NCBI RefSeq assembly: GCF_014207185.1
Contig: NZ_JACHCP010000001.1
Coordinates: 475,512-539,511 of the forward strand
Direction: 5' to 3'
DNA: 64,000 bases
Origin: Rhodanobacter sp. A1T4
Lineage (GTDB): Bacteria > Pseudomonadota > Gammaproteobacteria > Xanthomonadales > Rhodanobacteraceae
In this document: positions 1 through 8,368 of the stretch, piece by piece
Position numbering within the stretch: the stretch's first letter is position 1
Layout: every line of letters starts with the position of its first letter
Made by a program: the position numbers and the translations under genes
Notes under the pieces: model-generated
The model's input: the letters and a program-made list of their open reading frames with translations, nothing else
Told to the model about the DNA's origin: nothing
Databases searched by the model: none

Positions 1-1
1 G

Positions 2-727
2 GAAGACTTCGGTATCCATAAGGTAAGTGCTGCCGATTTTCTGGCGCCAGAGGCTGACGAGGGCGAGCCGGACGACGAGCTGGTAATGAATCTTCAGCTT
101 CTTTCGATGGAAGAGGCCATCGCGCCAAAGACCTATGAAGACCCTGAAGAGGTTCGGGCCAATAGCCTGGGCCAGATCGTGTTGCTCGGTGCCGCTGCCG
201 GAAGCAGCGAGTCCGTCTGCGGCTTTTTGGCAGCGTTGCCGGCAATGACCAAGCTGGCTTTCGTGCATACCCAGCATCTCGGTGAAACGCCGGTCGATAC
301 CCTGGTGGAAACGCTTGCAGCGCATTCTGTGTTGCCAGTGCGGGTTGCCAAGCACGGCAGCCGTGCGCGCGTTGGCGAAGTACTGGTCGTACCGGCCGGG
401 CAGCAGTTGCTGCTTGTTCGCGACGGCAGCGTCGAGCTTATGCCCAGCGGTGCCAATGCATCACATGGGCCATCCATCGATGCCAGTTTCAGCATGGCGG
501 CCAATGTGTTCGGTCGCGATGCGTTGGCCATCGTGTTTTCCGGACGCGGTACCGATGCCGTCGCTGGATCGCAAGCGGTACACGATCGTGGCGGCAAGGT
601 TTGGGTTGAGTCGTCGGCCGGTGAGCATTACGCCGATATGGTCAGTGGCATATCTGCCGAACGGTTAGTCAGTTTTTCCGGTACGCCCCATGAGTTGGCG
701 GCGCATCTGATCGAGGTGTTTCCATGA
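2..727 (+). CDS. chpB: CheB-like methylesterase domain protein of the Pil-Chp system (5' truncated)
   Basis: The reading frame is open from the window edge, so the start lies outside; an internal ATG at 86 is probably not the start. The visible 241 residues hold a CheB-type methylesterase domain, which in its family removes methyl groups from chemoreceptors. The equivalents of the catalytic His (QHLG) and Asp (GRGTDAV) are present, but the nucleophile motif GAS is GAA here (LLGAAAGSSES), so the catalytic serine appears to be missing. The last codons overlap the next gene by 4 bases (ATGA), so the two are translationally coupled. The pairing with a CheW-domain protein fits chpB-chpC at the end of a twitching-motility chemosensory operon. 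CheB domain confidence is high; activity is doubtful. Confidence 0.75.
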   Translation, partial: EDFGIHKVSAADFLAPEADEGEPDDELVMNLQLLSMEEAIAPKTYEDPEEVRANSLGQIVLLGAAAGSSESVCGFLAALPAMTKLAFVHTQHLGETPVDTLVETLAAHSVLPVRVAKHGSRARVGEVLVVPAGQQLLLVRDGSVELMPSGANASHGPSIDASFSMAANVFGRDALAIVFSGRGTDAVAGSQAVHDRGGKVWVESSAGEHYADMVSGISAERLVSFSGTPHELAAHLIEVFP

Positions 728-1254
728 GTGATGAGCCGTTACCGCGTGAAATCCGCTGCGTCCTGGTGCCGGTAAGCAACTTGCGTCTGCTGTTGCCCAA
801 CGCCACCGTCGCTGAAGTGATCACCTACAGCAAACCCGAACCGGTGACCGCTGCGCCGGAGTGGTTGCTGGGCCGCATCGCCTGGCGCGGCTGGCGCGTG
901 CCGCTGGTGTCGTTCGCACAGTTGACCGGTAGCGAAGCTGGTGATGGCGAATCCAGTGTCCGCGTGGCGGTGCTCAAGGCGCTGGGTGGCAATCCCAAGC
1001 TCCCGTTTATCGCGATGCTGACACAGGGCTTTCCGCGCCTGACCACGTTGAACGCCGAACTGATCATTCCCACCCACGACGGCAGCCCGCTGCCGCCTGG
1101 GGTTCGAGCGCAGGTACTGGTGCGCGACGACGTCGCGATGATTCCCGATCTGGAGTGGATAGAAGCCGAGCTACTGGGTCTGCTCGACGATGCCGATCTG
1201 ACGGAAGCGCCTGTGCCGCATGACGCGACGGAGTGGTCGGGTACAGGCGGCTGA
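724..1254 (+). CDS. chpC: CheW-domain coupling protein, ChpC-like
   Basis: The 176-residue protein carries a single CheW-like fold. Seen are the N-terminal strand region (CVLVPVSNLRLLLPNATVAE), the turn LLGRIAWRGWRVPLVSF typical of CheW domains, and an acidic C-terminal tail. Such proteins link chemoreceptors to a CheA-type kinase at the cytoplasmic membrane. The start ATG overlaps the stop of the CheB-like gene, and no further operon gene follows, since the next gene is on the opposite strand. By position it is ChpC of the type IV pilus Chp system. The family call is firm; the specific name rests on neighbourhood. Confidence 0.78.
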   Translation: MSDEPLPREIRCVLVPVSNLRLLLPNATVAEVITYSKPEPVTAAPEWLLGRIAWRGWRVPLVSFAQLTGSEAGDGESSVRVAVLKALGGNPKLPFIAMLTQGFPRLTTLNAELIIPTHDGSPLPPGVRAQVLVRDDVAMIPDLEWIEAELLGLLDDADLTEAPVPHDATEWSGTGG

Positions 1255-1299
1255 AAAGCAGAGCTTTTCCTCTTGCAAAGCTAAATTGGGTCGGAAATA

Positions 1300-2034
1300 T
1301 CAGCCGTCGCCGTGGATGGCCTGCAGTGCCGCCAGAGCGGCGAGGCCGGCGGTTTCGGTGCGAAGAATGCGCGGTCCAAGCCGCAGTCCCTCGAAGTTCG
1401 CCACTTTCAGCGCGCTGATATCACGTTCGCCCAATCCGCCCTCCGGGCCCACCACGAGCAGGCCGCCGGCATTCGTAAAGTGCAGCTCGCGCGACGACCT
1501 GACAGCCTCGGGAAGCAGGGCGAGACGCAGCGCGCCATCGGCAGTCAGGTCGTCCAGCCATTTTGATAGTGGCACGGCCGCACTGATTTCCGGCAACCGC
1601 GCCCGGCCGCTTTGTTCGCACGCGCTGGCGGCCACCGCGCGCCAATGCGCCAGCCGTTTTTCGGAGCGTGCTGCGTCTAGCTTTACCTCCGAGCGTTCGG
1701 TCAGCAGCGGCGCGATGCGTACCACGCCAAGCTCGGTCGCCTTCTGCACGATGAGATCCATCTTGTCGCCGCGCGCTACCCCTTGCGCCAGGGTCAGCGG
1801 GAGCGGTGACTCGTTCGATAGAGCGAGCTTTTCAGTGATACGGACGGTCACCTCGCGCTTGCCAACAACAAGAATTGTAGCGGCGTAATCGCCGCCATCG
1901 CCGTTGAAAAGTGTAATCGGATCACCGGTAACCAGCCGTAGCACGCGCACGGCATGCTCACCGGCCTGTGCTGGCAGGGTAAGCTCGGTACCTACACTCA
2001 GCGGTTGGGCAATATGGAGTCGGATGTTTCGCAT
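1300..2034 (-). CDS. rsmE: 16S rRNA m3U1498 methyltransferase RsmE
   Basis: The enzyme N3-methylates U1498 of 16S rRNA using S-adenosylmethionine. The 244-residue protein starts MRNIRLHIAQPL, as in family members with an N-terminal PUA-like domain. It ends with the SPOUT knot motifs GPEGGLGERD and LGPRILRTETA. I prefer ATG 2034 because family proteins begin at this point; the frame stays open to a GTG at 2079 that would add 15 unconserved residues. It converges with the chp genes and stands alone on this strand. Family length is about 245 residues, so it looks intact. Confidence 0.92.
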   Translation of the reverse strand: MRNIRLHIAQPLSVGTELTLPAQAGEHAVRVLRLVTGDPITLFNGDGGDYAATILVVGKREVTVRITEKLALSNESPLPLTLAQGVARGDKMDLIVQKATELGVVRIAPLLTERSEVKLDAARSEKRLAHWRAVAASACEQSGRARLPEISAAVPLSKWLDDLTADGALRLALLPEAVRSSRELHFTNAGGLLVVGPEGGLGERDISALKVANFEGLRLGPRILRTETAGLAALAALQAIHGDG

Positions 2035-2205
2035 GGAGCGTTCGCGCGGCAAAAAAGCAGCATAACCGAGCCGCCGCACGGTAGCCGAATGCTCATGGAA
2101 AACTGAATGTCAGCGAGATGGGTGGGAGCGTTTCATTGCCAGTTGTCGGTTACCGGCGCAGCATGTGAGCTGTCGCTCCCTGCGGGAGCTGCAGAGGGCT
2201 TGCCC

Positions 2206-2571
2206 ATGTCCACATTATTCTCCTCAAAGTCACCCCGATCCAAGCAGATGATCTTCGCCTTTGCACTGATGGCCGGCTCGGGGATCAGCGCGGTAGCCGT
2301 CGCTCAGAGTTCGTCGCAGACGTCTCCAGCGTCATCTCAGACGGATGAAATGCCGGCGAATTCAAAGGCGGCATCGACCGATCATCGCCTGGTCAAACCG
2401 GGAGATCGCAACTGCCTGCAACATACAGGCAGCCTGATTCCGCCAAAGAATGGCGACTGTCTACCGGTGGCGGGACGCAGTTACGGTGGTGACGAGTTAC
2501 GTAATACCGGCGCTATCGACAATGCGCATGCCTTGCAGATGCTCGATCCCAGCATCAGCCTAGGTCACTGA
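2206..2571 (+). CDS. small secreted protein of unknown function
   Basis: A 121-residue protein with a Sec signal peptide: basic start (KSPRSKQ), hydrophobic stretch FAFALMAGSG, and likely cleavage after AVA before QSSSQTS. The mature part is Ser/Gln-rich and then holds a compact region with two cysteines (DRNCLQHTGSLIPP and NGDCLPVAGRSY), ending ALQMLDPSISLGH. The cysteine pair suggests a disulfide in the periplasm. I believe similar short proteins occur in Xanthomonadales, but this is recollection without a search. ATG 2206 is chosen over 2107 because it places the signal peptide at the N terminus. No function is proposed. Confidence 0.7.
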   Translation: MSTLFSSKSPRSKQMIFAFALMAGSGISAVAVAQSSSQTSPASSQTDEMPANSKAASTDHRLVKPGDRNCLQHTGSLIPPKNGDCLPVAGRSYGGDELRNTGAIDNAHALQMLDPSISLGH

Positions 2572-2583
2572 GAAAGGCGACTG

Positions 2584-2616
2584 GTTATTCACGTCGCATG
2601 TGGCGACGTGAATAAC
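2584..2616. terminator. perfect 14-bp hairpin between convergent genes
   Basis: The arms 2584-2597 and 2603-2616 are perfectly complementary (GTTATTCACGTCGC and its reverse complement) with a 5-base loop. It sits between the stop of the small secreted protein and the stop of bioA. There is no T tract on either side, so it may act as a bidirectional terminator or as a 3' stabilising structure. Confidence 0.6.
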
Positions 2617-2618
2617 GC

Positions 2619-3989
2619 TCAGCCGGCGACAGCGAGCTCGATGCCGGCAATCGCTGCGTCGACCAGTTGATCGATATCCGACTCAGTGACGATGTATGGC
2701 GGCATGAAATAAATAACATTGCCCAGCGGCCTCAGCAGCACGCTGTGCTTCAGCCCATCCAGATATACGCGTAAACCGCGCCGTTCTTCGGCAGGGAAAG
2801 GCCGCCGGCTGGTCTTGTCCGCGACCATTTCAATCGCCGCGATCATGCCGGTCTGCCGTACGTCGGCGACATGGGAGTGGTCGCGCAGTGGTGCCAGTCG
2901 CTTCGCCAGATGAGTCGCAAGCTGGCGATTGCGTTCCAGTATCGGTTCGTCGCGAAAGATCGCCAGTGTCTCCAGTGCGACGCGGCAGGCCAGCGGATTG
3001 CCGGTATAGCTGTGCGAATGCAGGAATGCCTTGCCGGCATTGTATTCGGCGTAAAACGCCTGGTAGATCGCGTCCGTAGTGAGTACGGCGGATAGCGGCA
3101 AAAAGCCGCCAGTGAGCCCTTTCGACAGGCATAGAAAATCCGGTGTCGTATCCGCCTGCTCGCAGGCGAACAGCGTGCCGGTGCGGCCGAAGCCGACCGC
3201 GATTTCGTCAGCGATAAAATGTACCGCGAACTCATCGCACAGCGCGCGCAGGCCACTCAGGTAATGGGGGTGATACATGCGCATGCCACCGGCGCACTGC
3301 ACCAGTGGTTCGACGATGACCGCGCAGGTTTCATGCGCGTGACGTTCGAGCAGCACGCGCAGTTCCTGCAGCCTGCGTGTGGCGATCTGCTCGGGACTTT
3401 CGCCGGGCTCGCCTTCATAAGCGTCCGGTGACGGCGCCAGAAAGGGCGTCAATAACAAAGGCGCGTAGGTTTTTCGATACAGGGCCACGTCGCTCACCGA
3501 GAGCGCACCCAGCGTCTCGCCGTGGTAGCTGCCGGTCAATGCGATAAAGCGGGTTTTTTCACCATGCCCCTGATTGAGCCAGTAGTGAAAGCTCATCTTC
3601 AGCGCCACTTCGATCGCCGCTGAGCCGTTGTCGGCAAGGAATACGCGATCAAGCCCCGGCGGCGTGATGCGCACCAGCTCCTCGGCCAGCGCAATCGCCG
3701 GTTCGTGCGTAAAGCCCCCAAAGATCACATGCTCCAGCGTGTGCGCCTGATCCGCCAGCGCTGCCGCGATGCGCTGGTTCGCGTGGCCGAACAGATTGGT
3801 CCACCACGAGCTGATGCCGTCGAGATAACGGTTTCCATCGGCATCGATCAGCCAGGCGCCTTCTCCACGCACGATCGGCACCATGGGTACGCCGGCGATG
3901 CCGTGGTCGTGCATCTGTGTGCAGGGATGCCAGAGGTGTTCGAGATCACGCGCGGCGAGCGCGGCGTTGCTGCTTGCGGGGTTGGTCAT
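2619..3989 (-). CDS. bioA: adenosylmethionine-8-amino-7-oxononanoate aminotransferase
   Basis: This PLP enzyme makes 7,8-diaminopelargonate in biotin synthesis, using SAM as amino donor. Family marks are LWHPCTQMHDH near the start, DGISSWWTNLFGH (the SSWW stretch typical of BioA), GSYHGETLGALSVSD, the PLP-lysine region FLCLSKGLTGGFLPLS, and HSHSYTGNPLACRVA. ATG 3989 (MTNPASSNAALAARD) gives 456 residues, close to family length; the longer open frame to 4148 would run into the divergent gspN start. The two starts are 43 bases apart. Other biotin genes are not in the window. Confidence 0.93.
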   Translation of the reverse strand: MTNPASSNAALAARDLEHLWHPCTQMHDHGIAGVPMVPIVRGEGAWLIDADGNRYLDGISSWWTNLFGHANQRIAAALADQAHTLEHVIFGGFTHEPAIALAEELVRITPPGLDRVFLADNGSAAIEVALKMSFHYWLNQGHGEKTRFIALTGSYHGETLGALSVSDVALYRKTYAPLLLTPFLAPSPDAYEGEPGESPEQIATRRLQELRVLLERHAHETCAVIVEPLVQCAGGMRMYHPHYLSGLRALCDEFAVHFIADEIAVGFGRTGTLFACEQADTTPDFLCLSKGLTGGFLPLSAVLTTDAIYQAFYAEYNAGKAFLHSHSYTGNPLACRVALETLAIFRDEPILERNRQLATHLAKRLAPLRDHSHVADVRQTGMIAAIEMVADKTSRRPFPAEERRGLRVYLDGLKHSVLLRPLGNVIYFMPPYIVTESDIDQLVDAAIAGIELAVAG

Positions 3990-4032
3990 CCAGCTATCAT
4001 CGGTGCTGAGCGCTGGACGCTCAAGTCCATCC

Positions 4033-4854
4033 ATGAACAGGTTCGGGAATTGGCGGTTGAAGACTTTGCGGAAATGCTTGATCGGCGTAGGTGGGTTGTT
4101 GCTGGCCACGCTGTTGCTGGTGTGGTTTCTGCCCGCGCGTCTGGCCATGTTCTGGATAGCACCGCAATTGCACGGACTGCGTTTGCAGCAGGTCGATGGC
4201 CTGCTGTGGGACGGGCGGGCGGCGCAGGTGACGACAGCCGATGGCCATACACTCGGACAGCTGAGCTGGCAATTGTCGCGACTCGCCTTGCTGGGAAAGA
4301 CGCAACTGCAGCTGGATTTCAGCGGACCACAGCTGGATTTCTCCGGCGCGATGCAAAAGCTGGCGGCAGGCCAGGTCGAGTGGCACGACGTCCACGCGCG
4401 CGTCGATCTCTCTTTGCTGGATGCGTATGCAAAGCTGCCATTGGGTCGGCCACGCGGCGAGCTGCAGGTGACCGTCGAGCACGCTCTCCTGCAGGCGGGC
4501 TGGCCTTTGCAGCTGCAGGCGAATAGCCAGTGGTCGAAAGCATCCCTGAAAACGCACAGTGGCGATATCGTCTTGGGCGTGCTGCAGTTGCAGGCACAGG
4601 CGCAGAGTGGGGTTATCGCGGCGCAGCTGCATGATGATGGTCATGGTCCGCTAAAAGCCGACGGTGAGTTGCAGCTCAGTCCGCTGGGCTGGCGACTGGA
4701 CGCGATGCTGCTGGCTCGACAGACTGATCCGGTGCTACTCCACTGGCTGGCCCAATTCGGTCGGCCGGATCCCAGCGGCACCGTACATATTCAACGCAGC
4801 GGAGGTATGGCCATGGGCTTGCCCGCACCGACACCCGACAGGACACCCCACTGA
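4033..4854 (+). CDS. gspN: type II secretion system protein N-like
   Basis: A 273-residue inner-membrane protein. It has one N-terminal membrane segment (LIGVGGLLLATLLLVWFLPA, about residues 16-35) followed by a long periplasmic part rich in beta-forming LQLQ patterns, such as WQLSRLALLGKTQLQLDFS and HALLQAGWPLQLQANSQW. This architecture matches GspN/XpsN, an accessory component of the type II secretion machine. ATG 4033 is chosen because the membrane segment then follows directly. No other gsp genes are nearby, but a lipase likely to use this route lies at 7091-8047. The stop is 2 bases before the next ATG. Confidence 0.72.
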   Translation: MNRFGNWRLKTLRKCLIGVGGLLLATLLLVWFLPARLAMFWIAPQLHGLRLQQVDGLLWDGRAAQVTTADGHTLGQLSWQLSRLALLGKTQLQLDFSGPQLDFSGAMQKLAAGQVEWHDVHARVDLSLLDAYAKLPLGRPRGELQVTVEHALLQAGWPLQLQANSQWSKASLKTHSGDIVLGVLQLQAQAQSGVIAAQLHDDGHGPLKADGELQLSPLGWRLDAMLLARQTDPVLLHWLAQFGRPDPSGTVHIQRSGGMAMGLPAPTPDRTPH

Positions 4855-4856
4855 TC

Positions 4857-5654
4857 ATGCAATCTGATATCGCAACCAAGGCCATGCTGGCAGCGCGCGA
4901 AGCTGCCGCGGCGGCAGGCGAAGTGATTCGGCACTACTGGCATCGCGGGGTAGAGGTCGAGCTGAAATCCGATGCCACACCGGTGACCATCGCTGACCGC
5001 GAAGCAGAGCAGGCCATCCGGCAAATCCTGCAGGCCGCGCTGCCGGAGGCGGCGATCTATGGCGAGGAGTTTGGACTCGAGGGCAAGCAAGGTGGCCTGC
5101 TGTGGCTGGTCGATCCGCTCGATGGCACCAAGAGTTTTGTGCGGCGTACCCCGTTCTTCTCGACCCAGATTGCCTTGATGGATGGTGATGAGTTGGTTCT
5201 CGGCGTGTCCAGCGCGCCGATCTACGGTGAAACGATGTGGGCCAGCGTGGGTGGCGGCGCATGGCTCGACGGCGAGCGGGTGAAAGTTGCGGATACCAGC
5301 GCAATCAGCCAGGCCTCGATCTCCACGGGCAACGTCAAAACGCTGACCGCCGATGTGCGATGGGATGCACTCGGCCAGCTCATTCGCGACAGCAACCGCA
5401 TCCGCGGTTACGGCGATTTCTGTCACTACCATCTGCTGGCGCGTGGCAGCCTCGATCTGGTGATCGAATCGGACGTGAACATCCTCGATATCGCCGCGCT
5501 AGTGATGATCGTGCGCGAGGCCGGTGGTGTTTTCACTGATCTCGATGGTGGTCCAATCACGCTGAATACGCGCAGCGTGCTGGCTGGTACGCCGGCGATT
5601 CATGCTCAAGCGCTGGAACGTCTGTGTTTGTCCTCCACATGGCCGGAGTATTGA
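4857..5654 (+). CDS. inositol monophosphatase family phosphatase (histidinol-phosphatase-like)
   Basis: The 265-residue protein is a Mg2+-dependent sugar or inositol phosphate hydrolase. Metal-binding motifs are visible: GEEFG (about residue 64), DPLDGTKSFV (about 84-93), and SDVNILDIAALVMI, the counterpart of the WDxAA motif with Leu for Trp. The phrase GYGDFCHYHLLARGSLDL resembles members that act on histidinol phosphate, so histidinol-phosphatase is possible, but inositol-1-phosphate or another substrate cannot be excluded. It begins 2 bases after gspN and is probably co-transcribed. It is a distant paralogue of the CysQ at 8934. Confidence 0.82.
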   Translation: MQSDIATKAMLAAREAAAAAGEVIRHYWHRGVEVELKSDATPVTIADREAEQAIRQILQAALPEAAIYGEEFGLEGKQGGLLWLVDPLDGTKSFVRRTPFFSTQIALMDGDELVLGVSSAPIYGETMWASVGGGAWLDGERVKVADTSAISQASISTGNVKTLTADVRWDALGQLIRDSNRIRGYGDFCHYHLLARGSLDLVIESDVNILDIAALVMIVREAGGVFTDLDGGPITLNTRSVLAGTPAIHAQALERLCLSSTWPEY

Positions 5655-5656
5655 CG

Positions 5657-6004
5657 ATGGAAGACTTGAGCCGCATTTTCGGTGTGATGGCAGGTGGAAG
5701 CTTTCAGACGCTGGCCACCATTGCTGGCATTGTGGTGGCATGTGTCATCTGGGCGCGAGCACCTCGTGCCGCCATGCTACTGATGATTGCCAGCGTGTTG
5801 CAGTTGCTGTTGCAGGTGGCGTCGATCTGGTTTTACAGCATCTACCTGCCCGGACTGAATGCCACCCACGAGACTGGCGTTTCTATTCTTGCGAACGTGG
5901 GCCTGATATCCATGTTTGGTTTCGGCCTACTGCATGCGCTGGTTTATGGACTGCTGATCTGGGCTGTCGCCACGGGGCGCTCTTCTTCCGCGCGACCGCT
6001 GTAG
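5657..6004 (+). CDS. small membrane protein of unknown function
   Basis: A 115-residue protein with three predicted membrane segments: TLATIAGIVVACVIWA, MLLMIASVLQLLLQVASIWF and a third around FGFGLLHALVYGLLIWAVA. Loops are short and uncharged, and no enzyme motif is visible. ATG 5657 immediately follows the stop of the phosphatase gene, suggesting one transcript. It converges with the lipase-foldase gene. I do not recognise the family. Confidence 0.6.
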   Translation: MEDLSRIFGVMAGGSFQTLATIAGIVVACVIWARAPRAAMLLMIASVLQLLLQVASIWFYSIYLPGLNATHETGVSILANVGLISMFGFGLLHALVYGLLIWAVATGRSSSARPL

Positions 6005-6056
6005 CGGTTTCATTCCGAGCTTCGATAGCAACGGGTTATTCAATCGTGCGCGTTGT

Positions 6057-7094
6057 TCAACGTGCTTTGCCGAGTAGACCGTTGCTCTGCATGGCCTGCA
6101 CTTGCAACTGCTCGGTGCCGTTAAAGCTGCTTGTCATCAGTTGCTGCAGTGCCGCCTGCTGCTGCCCGCTATCCAGCGAGGTATCGGCCTGGATGGCCTG
6201 GCTCTGTTGTGCATAGGTGTTGAGTCGCGCCTGCCACTGCGCGCGGCTTTGGTCCAGCTGCTGCAACCGGTCGGCGGCAGCATCACCCCAGGTTTGCGCA
6301 CGCTCAGCGTAGCGCGTGCCGGCGTCTGTCTGCGCAGCATCGAACGCGTCGGTCTGGTTCTGAACCGTGTTGCCCAGCGAAGTTTGCGCCAGGGCTTCCT
6401 GCTCGGCTGCTGGCAGCGCAGCGTCCAGTGCCTGCAGTCGTTGTGCTTTTTCGGCTGGCGAAAGGCTGGGGTCAGATTGAATGGCCAGATGCTGCAGCGT
6501 TTGCCGCTGTTGTCGCTGTTCATCGCCGAAGAACGCCTCGGCGACATCATCGCCCAGCATCTGACGGCGCAGCGCAGTGATCTGGGCCAGTTGCTGATCC
6601 AATGACAACCCTGTCTGTGAGGCTAGTGCAACAGCCGCTTGCTGATAGAGCGTGTATCGATCAAAGCTCGCCATCACTTCGTCGATCAAGGGCGCATCGA
6701 GTTGACGGCGTAGGAGATCATCGTGCAGCAAGGTGCGGATTCCCGACAGATCCGTTTCCCCGATGAGCACGAGGTAGTAGTCGAACAGTCGGCGTAAGCC
6801 CATGTCGGGCTTCAGATGACCGCCGAAGCCCACGCTCACGCCGCCATCGGGCTCCGTACCGCGCAGCGACCCGTTCTTCAGCACGAAGTGCGGATCGCGA
6901 AGTGCGTTGCTAGAGGCTGTCGCCCGGGATCCACGCAGTGAGTCATTGTCTTGCTGGATTGCTGTCGCAGCGGTGGTCTTCGCGACGGGAGTGCCCGTCT
7001 TGGATAGTTCCGCGGCATTATTTCGCAGCAACAGCCCCGCACAGACCAGCGCCGCCACGCCGAGTATCCATCCCAGCTGGCGGCGTGACCTCAC
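6057..7094 (-). CDS. lifO: lipase-specific foldase (lipase chaperone)
   Basis: The steric chaperone folds its partner lipase in the periplasm while anchored in the inner membrane. The 345 residues start with a membrane anchor (LGWILGVAALVCAGLLL) and a Thr/Ala-rich linker. The foldase signature follows: SLRGTEPDGG, then RRLFDYYLVLIGE, matching the conserved RxxFDY motif. The rest is a long Gln/Ala-rich helical region ending in LLGKAR, as in Lif proteins. Its start overlaps the lipase stop by 4 bases, which is the usual lipase-foldase operon. The family call is secure. Confidence 0.9.
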   Translation of the reverse strand: MRSRRQLGWILGVAALVCAGLLLRNNAAELSKTGTPVAKTTAATAIQQDNDSLRGSRATASSNALRDPHFVLKNGSLRGTEPDGGVSVGFGGHLKPDMGLRRLFDYYLVLIGETDLSGIRTLLHDDLLRRQLDAPLIDEVMASFDRYTLYQQAAVALASQTGLSLDQQLAQITALRRQMLGDDVAEAFFGDEQRQQRQTLQHLAIQSDPSLSPAEKAQRLQALDAALPAAEQEALAQTSLGNTVQNQTDAFDAAQTDAGTRYAERAQTWGDAAADRLQQLDQSRAQWQARLNTYAQQSQAIQADTSLDSGQQQAALQQLMTSSFNGTEQLQVQAMQSNGLLGKAR

Positions 7095-8047
7095 AGTCCC
7101 AGACCTTTCAGGCGATTGGCCTGGTCACGGTAAACCGCCACCGGATCGGAAGAAAACACGCCACGCAGTCCCAGCAACTGGTTGACCTCGTCCAGATGAT
7201 TCCAGTCGTAGTTGTCACGGATAACCGTACCCCAGTGGCTGGAGCACTGTCCGACCAGGCCATCGTTTGCGCTACCGCTGAAGAACAGGCTGCCAGCGCC
7301 CAATAGCAGGTCAGACGGATCAAGCACATTGGTCAGCACCGAAGTGCCACCTGAAGAGTAATAACGAATGCCATTGACTACCGCGGCACCTGATCCGCAC
7401 GAAGAAGTCGGCATGCCTGCAGGGAACTGCGCGTTGAACTGCGCCGTGCCGCTGGTCGTGAGCTGGCTCAGCGCATCCAGCGCATTTTGTGGATTGTTGC
7501 CGCCTGAGAACGTGTCGATCAGATTCCCCAGCGCGGTGGCAAACGCCACCGCGAGTGCGCGCTGTGCACTGCCTGGCGGTGCCAGCGTGGCAATGCCGTC
7601 CGCGACGGCGCTGCCGGTATGCGGCGTGCCGAAGGTGCTGACCGAGGCAACCAGATCAGGCCGCACCGCAGCGGCGTAGCGGACGTCCAGGCCACCCTGG
7701 CTGTGGCCGATCAGATTGAACTTGCTGTAGCCGTAAACCGCTTGCAGGTTTTCCAGTTGGGCGATCAGCTGGTTGCCGCGGGTGACGTCATTGCCCAGCT
7801 GGCTGAGTTCGACTGCGTAAACCGTGGCGCCGCCACTGCGCAGGCCATCGGTAATGCCGTAAAAATAATCGATCGTGCCAAACAGCTGATCAAAGCCGAA
7901 CAGGCCATGCACCAGCACGATCGGATAGCGGGTCTGGGTGTAGCCGCTACTGCTGGCGGCGGTGGTGGTTCGGGCACCGACGGACGCGGCGAACGAAATA
8001 AACAGCGTGATCAACATGGCCTGCAAGGCTAATCGTAGCGAACGCAT
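7091..8047 (-). CDS. lipA: secreted triacylglycerol lipase (family I, foldase-dependent)
   Basis: A 318-residue alpha/beta hydrolase with a Sec signal peptide (LALQAMLITLFISFAASVGA). The oxyanion-hole motif IVLVHGLFGFDQL and the nucleophile motif LIGHSQGGLDVRY identify a family I.1/I.2 bacterial lipase. The Asp/His region near the C terminus (SANDGLVGQ, WNHLDEVNQLLG) and two cysteines that can form the usual disulfide (SSCGSG, GQCSSHWG) are present. It is co-transcribed with its foldase and is probably exported by the type II system. It cleaves long-chain acylglycerols outside the cell. Confidence 0.92.
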   Translation of the reverse strand: MRSLRLALQAMLITLFISFAASVGARTTTAASSSGYTQTRYPIVLVHGLFGFDQLFGTIDYFYGITDGLRSGGATVYAVELSQLGNDVTRGNQLIAQLENLQAVYGYSKFNLIGHSQGGLDVRYAAAVRPDLVASVSTFGTPHTGSAVADGIATLAPPGSAQRALAVAFATALGNLIDTFSGGNNPQNALDALSQLTTSGTAQFNAQFPAGMPTSSCGSGAAVVNGIRYYSSGGTSVLTNVLDPSDLLLGAGSLFFSGSANDGLVGQCSSHWGTVIRDNYDWNHLDEVNQLLGLRGVFSSDPVAVYRDQANRLKGLGL

Positions 8048-8368
8048 GCAATTCCCCTTTGAGATGGATGTCAGTTGGACCTCACGGCCACTGCACCGCT
8101 GCCCCCCGGCATGTATCAGCGTGACTGTCCGTACGCCGGAGTATCCATTCGACCTGTAGGGCGGTCAAATAAAACTTCATAAATATCCGCCATTTATATT
8201 GTGCGTCGCAAAAGAATAGACCTGATAACCAAGTCGCCATTCAATGAATACAGGTTGCCCGAGCGATGTGCATACGCACACGCCCGGTCCCGATAATCAA
8301 GTGTCTCGATCTGTCTATGTCGAGCGACTCACCGGCGAATTCTAACGATGGCAGGCTAGAATGGAGAA
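8048..8368. other. intergenic region between divergent lipA and nudE
   Basis: No gene is seen in these 321 bases. They lie upstream of both lipA (minus) and nudE (plus). A clearly AT-rich stretch at about 8165-8235 in an otherwise GC-rich context is the likely place for the lipase promoter, but no convincing -35/-10 pair could be fixed by eye. Confidence 0.5.

Noticed and set aside
41..1250. Idea that the CheB/CheW pair belongs to flagellar chemotaxis
   Set aside because: No CheA, CheR, CheY or flagellar gene is visible; the ATGA-coupled CheB-CheW pair fits the Pil-Chp order better, though the upstream genes are outside the window.
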